A stretch of DNA of 64,000 nt, taken from positions 310,001-374,000 of the forward strand of contig NZ_JALGBZ010000004.1 in assembly GCF_023757625.1 (NCBI RefSeq), read 5' to 3'. Shown piece by piece: positions 1 to 6,649 of the stretch; within the stretch, counting starts at the first letter, position 1, and every line of letters begins with the position of its first letter. The stretch comes from Halomonas sp. S3-1-1 (GTDB taxonomy: Bacteria; Pseudomonadota; Gammaproteobacteria; Pseudomonadales; Halomonadaceae). A program made the position numbers and the translations under genes. Below the pieces are notes generated by a model that saw only the letters and a list, made by a program, of their open reading frames with translations, was not told the origin of the DNA and ran no database searches.

Positions 1-173
1 GTCCGGTAGGTGGTGAGCTCTTTAATGCCGGCCTTGCACAGCGTGTAGCCTTCCTTGGTGCGAACGTCGGGCACCGTGCCGTATTGCTCGCGCAGCCCTG
101 CAAGGGCCTTCTCCACGGCGTCGAGCTCTACCAGCTCGCCTTTGTAGTCGGTGTTGGGGGCTGCGTTAGTCAT
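1..173 (-). CDS. Phage early protein, partial (C-terminus beyond window edge)
   Basis: Only the first 57 codons are visible; the gene reads leftward off the window. It begins MTNAAPNTDYKGELVELD and overlaps the stop of the annealing-protein gene by 8 nt, so the two are translationally coupled. The visible part is charged and helical, with a stretch (KEGYTLCKAGIKELTTYR) that recalls DUF1351-type proteins found beside phage recombinases. That resemblance is from memory and weak. A role in recombination is inferred from position only. Confidence 0.6.
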   Translation of the reverse strand, partial: MTNAAPNTDYKGELVELDAVEKALAGLREQYGTVPDVRTKEGYTLCKAGIKELTTYR

Positions 174-1005
174 TGGTGGCTTCCTCTTGTGGTTTGGCGT
201 TTTGCTTCTCGGCGTAGAGGCGCGCGATGCCTTCGTCGCGCGCCTTGGCGATCATCTCGCGGCCTTTTACTGGGTCAACGCGGGCCATGCTGGCCTTATC
301 GGGCAAGCGGTTGAGCATCCCGGTGGCGGCGAGCTCGATGCTCTTCGGGTGCGGGATCTTATGGCGCAGCGTGTCGCACTCGCGCTTGAGCCAGTCCGTG
401 TAGTCGGCGCGGCACTTCTCGATCTCGGCGTCCTGGTCTTCGGCGACGGCGATACGCGTGGCCGCTTGCTGCGCCTCGGTGTAGTCCTTGTTGTCGAACC
501 GGCCGTAGTAGACGTCGGCGCTGAACCCAAGTAGGGACAGGCACTTCTTGATAGCGTCGGTAATCGACTTCTTCGGCGCCTCGCCATCGGTCTTCCACTT
601 GCCGGCGCCGGTGCGGTAGACGTAGCGGGTGTGGCCAAACTGCGTTACCTCGCCTCGCTCGCCGTGCCAGCGGTACCAGAGAGCCAAGCGGATGGTGTGG
701 GTCTGTTCGTGGGCGATCAGTTGCCCCTTCGGGTCAAGCACGGGCGCGCCCTGGTCGAACCGTTCTTCCTCGACCCGGTACCCCCAGCCGATCCCCATCG
801 GGCCGAACATGCGGGTGGCCTGCTCGATGACGTGCATCGCGTCCAGCGTAGTGATCTGCTGGCCATCGACGTTCGCCTCGCGAATGGCGGTGGTGGGCGT
901 CTTTTCGACACCGCGCCACAGCTCGAGGTGGTCGGCGCTATCGACCACGCGATAGCGCCCCACGGCGGGTACGCGCAGCCGCGGTTTCTCGCTCGTTGAA
1001 TGCAT
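166..1005 (-). CDS. Single-strand annealing protein, Rad52/ERF-like
   Basis: 279 residues. The central stretch around residues 140-170 (KKSITDAIKKCLSLLGFSAD, then VYYGRFDNKDY) matches the conserved core of phage Rad52/ERF-type single-strand annealing proteins, where a lysine-rich helix is followed by a G-F-S-A/N-D turn. These proteins pair complementary ssDNA in phage recombination, the role of Red-beta in lambda. The C-terminal third is charged and probably flexible. A GGGGAG ribosome-binding site stands 7 nt before the ATG. It lies in the leftward early operon, the same relative place as lambda bet. The exact family (Sak, ERF or another) cannot be fixed without a profile search. Confidence 0.72.
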   Translation of the reverse strand: MHSTSEKPRLRVPAVGRYRVVDSADHLELWRGVEKTPTTAIREANVDGQQITTLDAMHVIEQATRMFGPMGIGWGYRVEEERFDQGAPVLDPKGQLIAHEQTHTIRLALWYRWHGERGEVTQFGHTRYVYRTGAGKWKTDGEAPKKSITDAIKKCLSLLGFSADVYYGRFDNKDYTEAQQAATRIAVAEDQDAEIEKCRADYTDWLKRECDTLRHKIPHPKSIELAATGMLNRLPDKASMARVDPVKGREMIAKARDEGIARLYAEKQNAKPQEEATND

Positions 1006-1080
1006 GGGTTATACTCCCCGAGGATCTTCCTATGCAGTTGATCTCTGGCCCGCTACCTGTGTCCGCAGGAGCGGGCTTTC

Positions 1081-1380
1081 TTATGCGGCCCAGTCTTCGT
1101 TGGCCCTTTGCTCGGCGATGTCTTCCTCGACGCTGGATTGCTCGTCTTCAGCCACGTCCTTGGCCCACTCGGACAGCACGCCCTTGCCGGTCGGTGTTTT
1201 GATATAGGCCTCGACCATGTCGGCGACCATCGTGGTGGCCGTGAGCTCGTGGACCTCGCTGGTCAGGTCACCGACCTCGTTGAGGTAGGTGCCGAACCGC
1301 CCTACCCCTTCGGCGTCGCCGTCGTGTACTGCTTCGCAAATAGACTCGGCGCGAAGCTTGATAATGAGGTCGCGTCTCAT
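1081..1380 (-). CDS. Phage early protein of unknown function
   Basis: 99 residues, acidic and mostly helical (MRRDLIIKLRAESICEAVHD...). No motif recognised. Its ATG overlaps the stop of the upstream 62-codon gene by 4 nt (ATGA), typical of a compact phage operon. It is separated from the annealing-protein gene by 75 nt. Probably an accessory early gene of the leftward operon. Confidence 0.6.
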   Translation of the reverse strand: MRRDLIIKLRAESICEAVHDGDAEGVGRFGTYLNEVGDLTSEVHELTATTMVADMVEAYIKTPTGKGVLSEWAKDVAEDEQSSVEEDIAEQRANEDWAA

Positions 1381-1565
1381 GGAGCCCTCCAGATCTGTAG
1401 TGGCGCGTCTTGGCCCGACCGGCGCCGCTGGTACTCGGCCATTCGTGCTGCGTTCTTCCCGCGCAGCCCGGCCGGATCGAACCGGCTGCCGATGCGCGGG
1501 CGATCGCCCACGGCGAACCCCATGGCACGACGCTGGGCGCGCTGCTCAACCTGTGCTGCGTTCAT
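1377..1565 (-). CDS. Small basic phage early protein
   Basis: 62 residues, rich in Arg, Ala and Gln (MNAAQVEQRAQRRAMGF...), net basic. A strong AGGAGG lies 6 nt upstream of the ATG. It overlaps its neighbours at both ends (20 nt with the upstream gene, 4 nt with the downstream one), which supports expression as part of the leftward operon. Function unknown; its basic composition would suit nucleic-acid binding, but this is only a guess. Confidence 0.55.
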   Translation of the reverse strand: MNAAQVEQRAQRRAMGFAVGDRPRIGSRFDPAGLRGKNAARMAEYQRRRSGQDAPLQIWRAP

Positions 1566-1716
1566 CCCATACCTCCTGTAGCTCTTTCTGATGTTTACGG
1601 TCGGCGAGCAGCGAATCGATCAATAGCCGATGCCGGTATCGATCGGTGGCCTTGGTGTCGTTGATCGTGCGGCTCTGCTGCTTGGTGATCGGCAAGATGG
1701 TTTCGGGTCGTTGCAT
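1546..1716 (-). CDS. Small phage early protein, first gene of the leftward operon
   Basis: 56 residues from the ATG at 1716 (MQRPETILPITKQQSRTIND...). The frame stays open upstream to 1875, but only the internal ATG has a good Shine-Dalgarno (AGGAGG, 7 nt), so I chose it. Charged and helical with no recognised domain. It is the promoter-proximal gene of the leftward operon, the position of N in lambda, but no arginine-rich N-like motif is obvious. A functional call is not possible. Confidence 0.5.
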   Translation of the reverse strand: MQRPETILPITKQQSRTINDTKATDRYRHRLLIDSLLADRKHQKELQEVWDERSTG

Positions 1717-2084
1717 GATTGCCTCCTGAATTGGGCGCGCCGCCTCGCTGCTCTCGCAGTGCCAGTGCAGTGAGTCAGGGGATAGAAGCGGCGCGGGCAT
1801 GGCGACGATGCGCGGCCATGCCAAAAAGAAGCCCGGCGAGTGCCGGGCGAAAAAGGGGGAGTTGATGCAGGGCATCGGAAAGCCCTCGACTTGCGCCGCT
1901 ACACCGGATATGGCGTGTAAACCATGCTCAAGGGCTTACAGATGCCGCCTGTATTCTCAACCCAGGCGGTAGGCGTTAAGTGGCACTATCGCAGTACCCG
2001 CGCTTCCTACAGTCACCACAACAGCAGGAAATCGGCGCTACTTGTGGTATCTTTTGGATAACCACAACAGCGAGAAAATGAACA
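1717..2084. promoter_or_regulatory. Gene-free interval with ACCACAACAG repeats and inverted repeat
   Basis: No convincing gene lies here. ACCACAACAG occurs at 2016-2025 and again at 2061-2070, and the reverse arm TTGTGGT lies at 2042-2048. The pair TTGTGGT (2042-2048) and ACCACAA (2061-2067) forms a perfect 7-bp inverted repeat directly upstream of the rightward genes that start at 2085 and 2208. It could be an operator or an mRNA hairpin in their leader. The leftward terminator occupies 1821-1848. Confidence 0.4.
1821..1848 (-). terminator. Leftward intrinsic terminator before the early operon (tL-like)
   Basis: On the minus strand a hairpin with arms GCCCGGC/GCCGGGC and a 4-nt loop is followed by TTCTTTTT. 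It lies upstream of all leftward early genes, so it would stop a leftward transcript starting in the operator region near 2.9 kb unless that transcript is antiterminated, as lambda tL1 does. Confidence 0.55.
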
Positions 2085-2189
2085 ATGTCTGACTCATTTA
2101 AAGGCGTCGCTGGCGACCGCCCTATCATCCCCAATCATCAATCACCCCAACGCAGGCAGCCACACCCAACTCCGCCGCCCAAAGGGTAA
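2085..2189 (+). CDS. Possible 34-residue proline-rich small protein
   Basis: A short open frame (MSDSFKGVAGDRPIIPN..., ending PHPTPPPKG) lies 18 nt upstream of the 2-TM membrane gene in the same direction. The proline-rich, lysine-ending tail is not what random sequence usually gives. The Shine-Dalgarno is weak (GAGAA). It could be a leader peptide or a small partner of the membrane protein. I do not recognise a family. Confidence 0.35.
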   Translation: MSDSFKGVAGDRPIIPNHQSPQRRQPHPTPPPKG

Positions 2190-2207
2190 GTTTGAAAGAG
2201 GTTTCGA

Positions 2208-2681
2208 ATGGAAGGAAAAGACAAGCTGGATGTGAACTGGGAGGCCCGCTACTCCCTAGCTCTGCTTAAAAGGCATGCGCGCCTCTATCGAAACCTCGAC
2301 ACTCTGCTCACCATCATTACGCTATTCGCAGGCACTGCTGTGGCTGTTGACCTGTTCAGCACAAGCTCATGGCTATTAGGTGCAATGGGCGTGATAGTGA
2401 TCCTTGCAACGATCATTCAGTTCGTTATTAAACCCGGAGAAAAGAGGGTTACCCTCAAACATGAGATAAAAAAATATCTCAGTTTTCTCGAGCGGCTGCC
2501 TTCTCTTGCTCCCATAGAAGCAGAATCGGGATTCTGGGCGTTGAGTAAAGACGATTCAGACACTATCTCCGGCCTACACAACGTTGCCCTGCATGACACC
2601 TACCTCGAGATAGATGGTGCAATCCCACCAACTGCACTCCAGCTAAACACTTGGAATCATTTCCTTAAGCTAGCTTCCTGA
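2208..2681 (+). CDS. Two-TM membrane protein at the sieB position (SLATT-like), putative exclusion factor
   Basis: 157 residues, with GAGG shortly before the ATG. An amphipathic N-terminal helix (about 12-30) is followed by two membrane helices (about 31-51 and 56-76) and a long cytoplasmic helical part. That arrangement resembles SLATT-type 2-TM effectors, but the match is architectural only. The gene runs rightward between the leftward early operon and cI, the place where lambda carries its superinfection-exclusion gene sieB. It is more A+T-rich than its neighbours and would be expressed in the lysogen. A role in excluding or aborting superinfection is inference. Confidence 0.6.
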   Translation: MEGKDKLDVNWEARYSLALLKRHARLYRNLDTLLTIITLFAGTAVAVDLFSTSSWLLGAMGVIVILATIIQFVIKPGEKRVTLKHEIKKYLSFLERLPSLAPIEAESGFWALSKDDSDTISGLHNVALHDTYLEIDGAIPPTALQLNTWNHFLKLAS

Positions 2682-2886
2682 TCAAATCGAAAACTGACTC
2701 TGCGAATTAGCTTTCGAATGCCGCCTCTCTTCGAAGCGGCGATCTCGTCCCAGCATTTCGACAGCCCCGGGCGGCGTACTCCTGTCGGTGTCTCGGGGCT
2801 ACTAACCCCTACGCACGGACAGGCTTATCGGATTGTTAAAGAGCGGTGGCCGGCGTGGTGCTGTGTGCCGCTGCCATGGCTCAAAT

Positions 2887-2959
2887 GTAAGCCATGCTTA
2901 CCTATACCGTCAACACAAAAGTAAGCATAGCTTTCAATTAAAAGGTAAGTCATTGTTTC
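2887..2959. promoter_or_regulatory. Left operator array: three 15-bp CI/Cro-type sites
   Basis: Three copies of a 15-bp dyad fitting GNAAG-N5-CTTNC or nearly so: GTAAGCCATGCTTAC at 2887-2901 (perfect palindrome around the central base), GTAAGCATAGCTTTC at 2921-2935, and GTAAGTCATTGTTTC at 2945-2959 (TTT in place of CTT). The same motif recurs three times upstream of cI at 3706-3768. Two triple arrays flanking the repressor gene match the OL/OR layout of lambdoid phages, so a repressed leftward promoter is expected here. Its -35 and -10 boxes I cannot assign with confidence. Confidence 0.75.
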
Positions 2960-2968
2960 CTAGAGCAC

Positions 2969-2992
2969 AAAAAAGCCCGCTCAATGGCGGGC
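2969..2992 (-). terminator. Terminator of the cI transcript
   Basis: Minus-strand hairpin with arms GCCCGC/GCGGGC and a 6-nt loop, followed by six T. It lies 30 bp downstream of the cI stop and separates the repressor transcript from the left operators. Confidence 0.8.
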
Positions 2993-3021
2993 TTGGTTAG
3001 CAGTGCTTATTTTAAAGGGCT

Positions 3022-3669
3022 TTACTGTCTTCGCAGCGTCATTTGTGCCATGACTACACCGATGATTCGGCAATCTTCGGTGAAATCCATGTACTGCTCT
3101 CGCCAATCCTTGTTTAGCACCTTGAGCATAGGGCCTACGCCTGGCTCGATGATATAGCGCTTGAAGGTGGCTTCTGCCCCGCCGTGCTGCTCGCATTGAA
3201 CAACCACGTCATCGCCGGAGACGGGCTCAATGTCGGGATCGACAAAAATTAGCGTTCCCGGCGGGTACACTTCAATCATTGATTCGCCACGAACGCGCAG
3301 CCCAAACGCTCTTGGTCCGCAGGTCGGCGGGGCTGGATAGTATTCAAGATCATCACCCACGGGGCAAAATGGCTCCGTCCATGCTCCGGCCTGCACCCAG
3401 CTGATTAAAGGCACCTGGCCTCGCATCTTGGGCGCTTCGTCAAAGTCATCTGTCTTTGCGCCTGAATCAGTAAAGAAGTAGATCAATGGCTTGCTTGTTG
3501 CGGTCGCTACGTTTCGCAGGTTCTCCGCTGACGGGCTGGTTCGCCCTTTCTCCCACTGCGCTACCGCCGGACGAGAAACGCCCAGGGCGGCGGCCAGCTG
3601 TTGCTGTGTAAGCCCCGCCTCTTTTCTGGCTCGCGTTATTCGCTGCCCTACTTTCTCGTCTTCAGTCAT
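3022..3669 (-). CDS. cI: CI-type prophage repressor, LexA-like self-cleaving
   Basis: 215 residues from the ATG at 3669. The N-terminal helix-turn-helix (about 8-62, with LTQQQLAAALGVSRPAVAQW) belongs to the Xre/lambda-repressor class. The C-terminal S24 domain shows an Ala94-Gly95 cleavage bond (VQAGAW), nucleophile Ser130 (RGESMIEV) and general base Lys170 (ATFKRY). Repressors of this kind cut themselves when RecA filaments form, so the prophage should be SOS-inducible. The frame is open back to 3879, but the extra 70 residues run through the operators and past the divergent cro start and do not look like protein. Three operators lie directly upstream (autoregulation). Confidence 0.95.
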   Translation of the reverse strand: MTEDEKVGQRITRARKEAGLTQQQLAAALGVSRPAVAQWEKGRTSPSAENLRNVATATSKPLIYFFTDSGAKTDDFDEAPKMRGQVPLISWVQAGAWTEPFCPVGDDLEYYPAPPTCGPRAFGLRVRGESMIEVYPPGTLIFVDPDIEPVSGDDVVVQCEQHGGAEATFKRYIIEPGVGPMLKVLNKDWREQYMDFTEDCRIIGVVMAQMTLRRQ

Positions 3670-3705
3670 GCCTTCACCAATAGGCGTGTAATCGCCTCTC
3701 AGTTT

Positions 3706-3768
3706 GAAAGCATTGCTTACGCCTGGCAACGGAAGAATGCCTTGCCCATAAGGGTAAGTATGACTTAC
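3706..3768. promoter_or_regulatory. Right operator array between cI and cro: three 15-bp sites
   Basis: Three sites fit GNAAG-N5-CTTNC: 3706-3720 (GAAAGCATTGCTTAC), 3731-3745 (GGAAGAATGCCTTGC, weakest) and 3754-3768 (GTAAGTATGACTTAC, perfect dyad). Centre-to-centre spacings are 25 and 23 bp, about the spacing that puts repressor dimers on one face of the helix. The site nearest cro would block the rightward promoter, and the one nearest cI would serve autoregulation. Confidence 0.78.
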
Positions 3769-3790
3769 ACTTTGACCGATAACGTTAAGC

Positions 3791-4009
3791 ATGGATTTCA
3801 TTATGACTCCGGAACAAGCAATGCTAGAGGCTCTGCGCTTGGTGGGCGGCCCCGCCGCTCTTTCCCGTTCAATCGGCATCAGTTCCCAGGCAATTTCTCA
3901 GTGGAAGCTGGTTCCTGCGGTTCGTGTCATGGCCGTCGTCAAGGCCACAAAGGGAAAGATCAAAGCCAGCCAGCTTCGCCCTGATGTGTTTGGTACCAAA
4001 GCTGCCTAA
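3791..4009 (+). CDS. Cro-like repressor, YdaS family
   Basis: 72 residues (or 68 if translation starts at the second Met, 3803). A compact helix-turn-helix, GISSQAISQWK followed by PAVRVMAVVKATKGKI, matches the YdaS/Cro-like fold, including the typical C-terminal SQLRPDVFG ending. It is divergent from cI across the operator array, the defining position of cro. Expected role: repress the cI promoter and tune early promoters in lytic growth. Neither start codon has a strong Shine-Dalgarno. Confidence 0.85.
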   Translation: MDFIMTPEQAMLEALRLVGGPAALSRSIGISSQAISQWKLVPAVRVMAVVKATKGKIKASQLRPDVFGTKAA

Positions 4010-4075
4010 ACACAAAACCCATTCTAGCGGATCACCTAACCCGCTGAGAGTGCAAGCAAAACCGAGGTTTAGACC

Positions 4076-4540
4076 ATGGATAAATACACAGCAGGCTTGC
4101 GAGAGACGGCTTTCGAATACGGCATTAAGCGCTTGGCGCACGATCTCGATATGTCCGAGGGAAGGCTCTACAAGAAGCTCGATCCTGACGGACCGGTCTC
4201 GTTGACCCTGGCCGACTTTTTTCGGATCAACCGCATTCTCAACGACGTGCGCTGCCTCGATCGCGCTTTGGAAGACCTGGGCATGGTGGCTACCCCGGTG
4301 GCTGAGTCCACTGATGATATCGAAGGCGAGATCCGCGAGCTGCTCCTAGACAGCCACGATATGGCGGCGTCGTTCACTCGCGTTATTCGTGCAGCCAAGG
4401 CCGATGGCGAAATCTGCGATGACGACTTGGCTGAGATCAAGGCGCTACGCCGTGAGCTGGCGGTGATGGGCAATACGGTAATGAGCCGCATCGAGGCGAT
4501 GCACGCAAACGGGAAGGCCGCGCTGAAGGCGGTCAAGTAA
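4076..4540 (+). CDS. CII-like phage regulatory protein (CP76 type)
   Basis: 154 residues. The N-terminal half (YGIKRLAHDLDMSEGRLYKK, then LTLADFFRINRIL) is a DNA-binding helical module typical of the phage regulatory CII/CP76 family, and the C-terminal half is a long helical, probably oligomerising, region. It follows cro and precedes the replication genes, the position of cII in lambdoid phages. Expected role: help set the lysis-lysogeny choice. It is not a sequence homologue of lambda CII in the strict sense as far as I can tell. Confidence 0.75.
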   Translation: MDKYTAGLRETAFEYGIKRLAHDLDMSEGRLYKKLDPDGPVSLTLADFFRINRILNDVRCLDRALEDLGMVATPVAESTDDIEGEIRELLLDSHDMAASFTRVIRAAKADGEICDDDLAEIKALRRELAVMGNTVMSRIEAMHANGKAALKAVK

Positions 4541-4544
4541 CGAA

Positions 4545-4579
4545 AAAGCCCACGGATGCTGGGGAGCACGTGGGCCTTT
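4545..4579 (+). terminator. Probable terminator between CII-like gene and replication genes
   Basis: Arms GCCCACG (4548-4554) and CGTGGGC (4569-4575) around a 14-nt loop, followed by a short CTTTA. The T-run is weak, so it may be a partial (tR1-like) stop read through when the early transcript is antiterminated. Confidence 0.5.
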
Positions 4580-4608
4580 AGGTACTGCAATCAGTAGGAG
4601 TCATTTTA

Positions 4609-5571
4609 ATGCAAGCAGCAGAGATAATCCACTTTCCCGGTCGTTACGACAACGGCCAACCGCCCGCACAAAAACCGGGCAGGAGTATTCAGGTGGAGGA
4701 TGGGTATACCCGAACCGCCAACGCCATAGTCGACGCACTCATGAAAGCGCCTCTGACCAGCCGCGAAGCGCGCATCGTCCGTGCAGTAGAGCGCGCTACC
4801 TACGGCTGGAACAAACCTTCAGTTTGGCTCGCTGCCTCCGTGCTGTCTGAGATGACCGGCATGCCTGAAGGCAAGTGCAGCGAAACGCTGAATGCTCTCA
4901 TACGCAAGCGCGTTCTTGTACGCCTGGGTAGCAGCCGGTCACCGGTGAAGATCAATAAACAGATCGACGAATGGGATTTCACCGATCAGAAAGCAAGAGT
5001 TACCCCAAAACGGAAGGCTGATCCAGTTTGTAGTGAGTCACCCCAAGATGGGGTAACTGAACCACCCCAAGTTGGGGTGACAAATAAAGACAGGAAAGAC
5101 ACTAACCCCTCCTCACTACGTTCGGAGGGTGAACCATCCGCGTCAGGTGGTCTCGATCTGACACCGACCGAGCTGCCCGGGGCCAAGCCCGCAGCGTCTT
5201 CGGCGACCACGTATCCCGATGACTTCGAGGCCGCTTGGTCGGCCTACCCGAGGCGTGCCGGTGGGAACCCCAAGAAATCCGCGTTCAAGGCCTGGGCCGC
5301 TCGCCGCAAGCAAGGCGTGTCCGCCGAGGCCCTGCAGGCTGGTGCCGAGCGCTACGCCTTGTTCATCCGCGCCAAGGGCGATGAGCGCACCGAATTCGTC
5401 ATGCAGGGACAGCGGTTCTTCGGTCCCAACGCCGAGTACGAAAACGACTGGTTGCCCCCGGTGGCCCGCCCTGCCCCGCGCCATGACGGTCGCAAGGGCT
5501 TTGCCCAACCGCTGCCGGTGGGTTCGTACGGCACCAACGACCTCGAAATGCCTGATTGGGCGAAGGAGTGA
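4609..5571 (+). CDS. Replication initiator, phage O-like
   Basis: 320 residues; AGGAG 8 nt before the ATG. Residues 28-125 form a winged-helix initiator domain of the phage replication protein O family (TRTANAIVDALMKAPLTSRE, TYGWNK, EMTGM). A low-complexity linker (about 128-195) is encoded by the origin repeats at 4999-5081. The C-terminal part (TYPDDFEAAWSAYPRR...NDW) is a module seen in many phage O-type proteins that recruits the helicase loader. It would bind the repeats inside its own gene and bring in the DnaC-like protein encoded next, leaving a 2-nt gap. Well supported by domain order and context. Confidence 0.9.
   Translation: MQAAEIIHFPGRYDNGQPPAQKPGRSIQVEDGYTRTANAIVDALMKAPLTSREARIVRAVERATYGWNKPSVWLAASVLSEMTGMPEGKCSETLNALIRKRVLVRLGSSRSPVKINKQIDEWDFTDQKARVTPKRKADPVCSESPQDGVTEPPQVGVTNKDRKDTNPSSLRSEGEPSASGGLDLTPTELPGAKPAASSATTYPDDFEAAWSAYPRRAGGNPKKSAFKAWAARRKQGVSAEALQAGAERYALFIRAKGDERTEFVMQGQRFFGPNAEYENDWLPPVARPAPRHDGRKGFAQPLPVGSYGTNDLEMPDWAKE
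4999..5081. repeat. Candidate phage replication origin: ACCCCAA repeats inside the O-like gene
   Basis: Copies of (T/C)ACCCCAA: GTTACCCCAAAA at 4999-5010, and two near-palindromes, CACCCCAAGATGGGGTAAC (5039-5057) and CACCCCAAGTTGGGGTGAC (5063-5081), spaced 24 bp. Each of the last two is a dyad of the motif. In lambdoid phages the initiator's binding sites lie in the linker part of the O gene; the position here is the same. The peptide they encode is itself repetitive (SPQDGVTEPPQVGVT). Confidence 0.65.
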
Positions 5572-5573
5572 CC

Positions 5574-6395
5574 ATGCCGCAGCCATTGACCACTACGCCC
5601 CAAGTGCGCGGCCAACTCGCCAGCATGCTTGCCGGTACCGCCACCACAAAACCGGACCATTGCCGGATCCACGGTGCGTTCGCCAACACCCAAATGCCGA
5701 ACGGCCAGTGGGCGGGGTGCCCCCAGTGCGTGATGGAAGACGTCAAGGGAGTGAGCCAAGCAGAGGTGAACCACGCCAATGATGCCGGTAGCCGCCGGCG
5801 CCTCGAGAAACTGCGCGAGGAGTCGCTGATTCCGCGGCGCTTCGTCGACAAGTCGCTGGACGGCTTTCACGCACGAGACCGGGATCAAGCCTACGTACTG
5901 AACGTCTGCCGCGCCTACGTGAGCAAGTTTGACGAGCGGCTCGCCCAAGGCGGTGGCCTGATCTTCACCGGCAGCGTCGGCACCGGCAAGAGCCACCTGG
6001 CCTACGCGATCGGCAATGCCCTACTTGCCGGCGGCCGGGTCGTAATGGGCATCGACGTCTACGAGCTTATCGATCTGATCAAGGAGCGCGCGTTCAGCAA
6101 GGAGAAAGGCGCAAGCGAGCGCGAGGCCATCCGGGCATTTGTCAGCGGTCTCGATCTGCTGATTCTGGATGAGGTCGGCGCCCAGCTCGGCACCGAGTGG
6201 GAGCGCCTGATGCTCTTCAAGATCATCAACGAGCGCTACAAGCAGATGCTGCCCACGATCCTGATCAGCAACCTTGAGCGCGAGCAGCTCGATGACTACC
6301 TGGGTAAGCGGATCATCGATCGGATGCAGGAAGGCGGTGGCACCACGCTCAAGTTGGACTGGGGCAGCTATCGAGCGCAGCGAGGTGCGGCATGA
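5574..6395 (+). CDS. DnaC-like helicase loader ATPase
   Basis: 273 residues from the ATG at 5574, preceded by GGAG. An N-terminal metal-binding set (Cys30, His33, Cys49, Cys52) is followed by an AAA+ domain: Walker A GSVGTGKS at 133-140, Walker B LLILDE ending at Glu200, sensor-1 ISNLE, and an arginine-finger-like segment (KRIIDRMQEG). This is the DnaC/IstB-type loader that places the host DnaB helicase at the phage origin. It sits directly after the O-like initiator, replacing lambda P. The N-terminal zinc finger is common in phage-encoded loaders. Confidence 0.92.
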   Translation: MPQPLTTTPQVRGQLASMLAGTATTKPDHCRIHGAFANTQMPNGQWAGCPQCVMEDVKGVSQAEVNHANDAGSRRRLEKLREESLIPRRFVDKSLDGFHARDRDQAYVLNVCRAYVSKFDERLAQGGGLIFTGSVGTGKSHLAYAIGNALLAGGRVVMGIDVYELIDLIKERAFSKEKGASEREAIRAFVSGLDLLILDEVGAQLGTEWERLMLFKIINERYKQMLPTILISNLEREQLDDYLGKRIIDRMQEGGGTTLKLDWGSYRAQRGAA

Positions 6396-6649
6396 GAGAC
6401 ATCTACACCGATCCACGTGTCGGCGATCGCGTGCAGATCATTCCCCGGTTCAGCCATGTTCTGCCCGAGCCGCTGGTGATCACTGAGGTCACGCCGCAGT
6501 TTGTGCGCTGGCATCGGCCTATCGCGGGTCAGCGCGGCGAGACCGCTTCCGTGCTGTGGCGAAAGCCCGGCAGTTTCCGGCTGGAGCTGTTGGAGGCGGC
6601 CGCGCCCGCTGAGGTCGAGCAAGTAGATATGTTCTGGGGGGTGGCATGA
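6392..6649 (+). CDS. Phage protein of unknown function
   Basis: 85 residues (MRDIYTDPRVGDRVQIIPRF...), beta-rich in composition, resembling a small SH3-like barrel, but no family is recognised. It overlaps both neighbours by 4 nt (ATGA), so it is translated within the replication/nin-like operon. Confidence 0.6.
   Translation: MRDIYTDPRVGDRVQIIPRFSHVLPEPLVITEVTPQFVRWHRPIAGQRGETASVLWRKPGSFRLELLEAAAPAEVEQVDMFWGVA

Noticed and set aside
2718..2924. Open frame of 68 codons between the 2-TM gene and the cI terminator
   Set aside because: No ribosome-binding site, unprotein-like composition (Pro/Cys/Trp), and it covers the first operator.
3670..3879. 70-residue N-terminal extension of the repressor
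   Set aside because: It runs through the operators and past the divergent cro start, and does not read like a protein domain; the ATG at 3669 fits the helix-turn-helix family start.
4999..5081. Spaced repeats that could suggest a CRISPR-like array
   Set aside because: Only three short units, coding within the O-like gene, with dyad symmetry; origin repeats explain them better.
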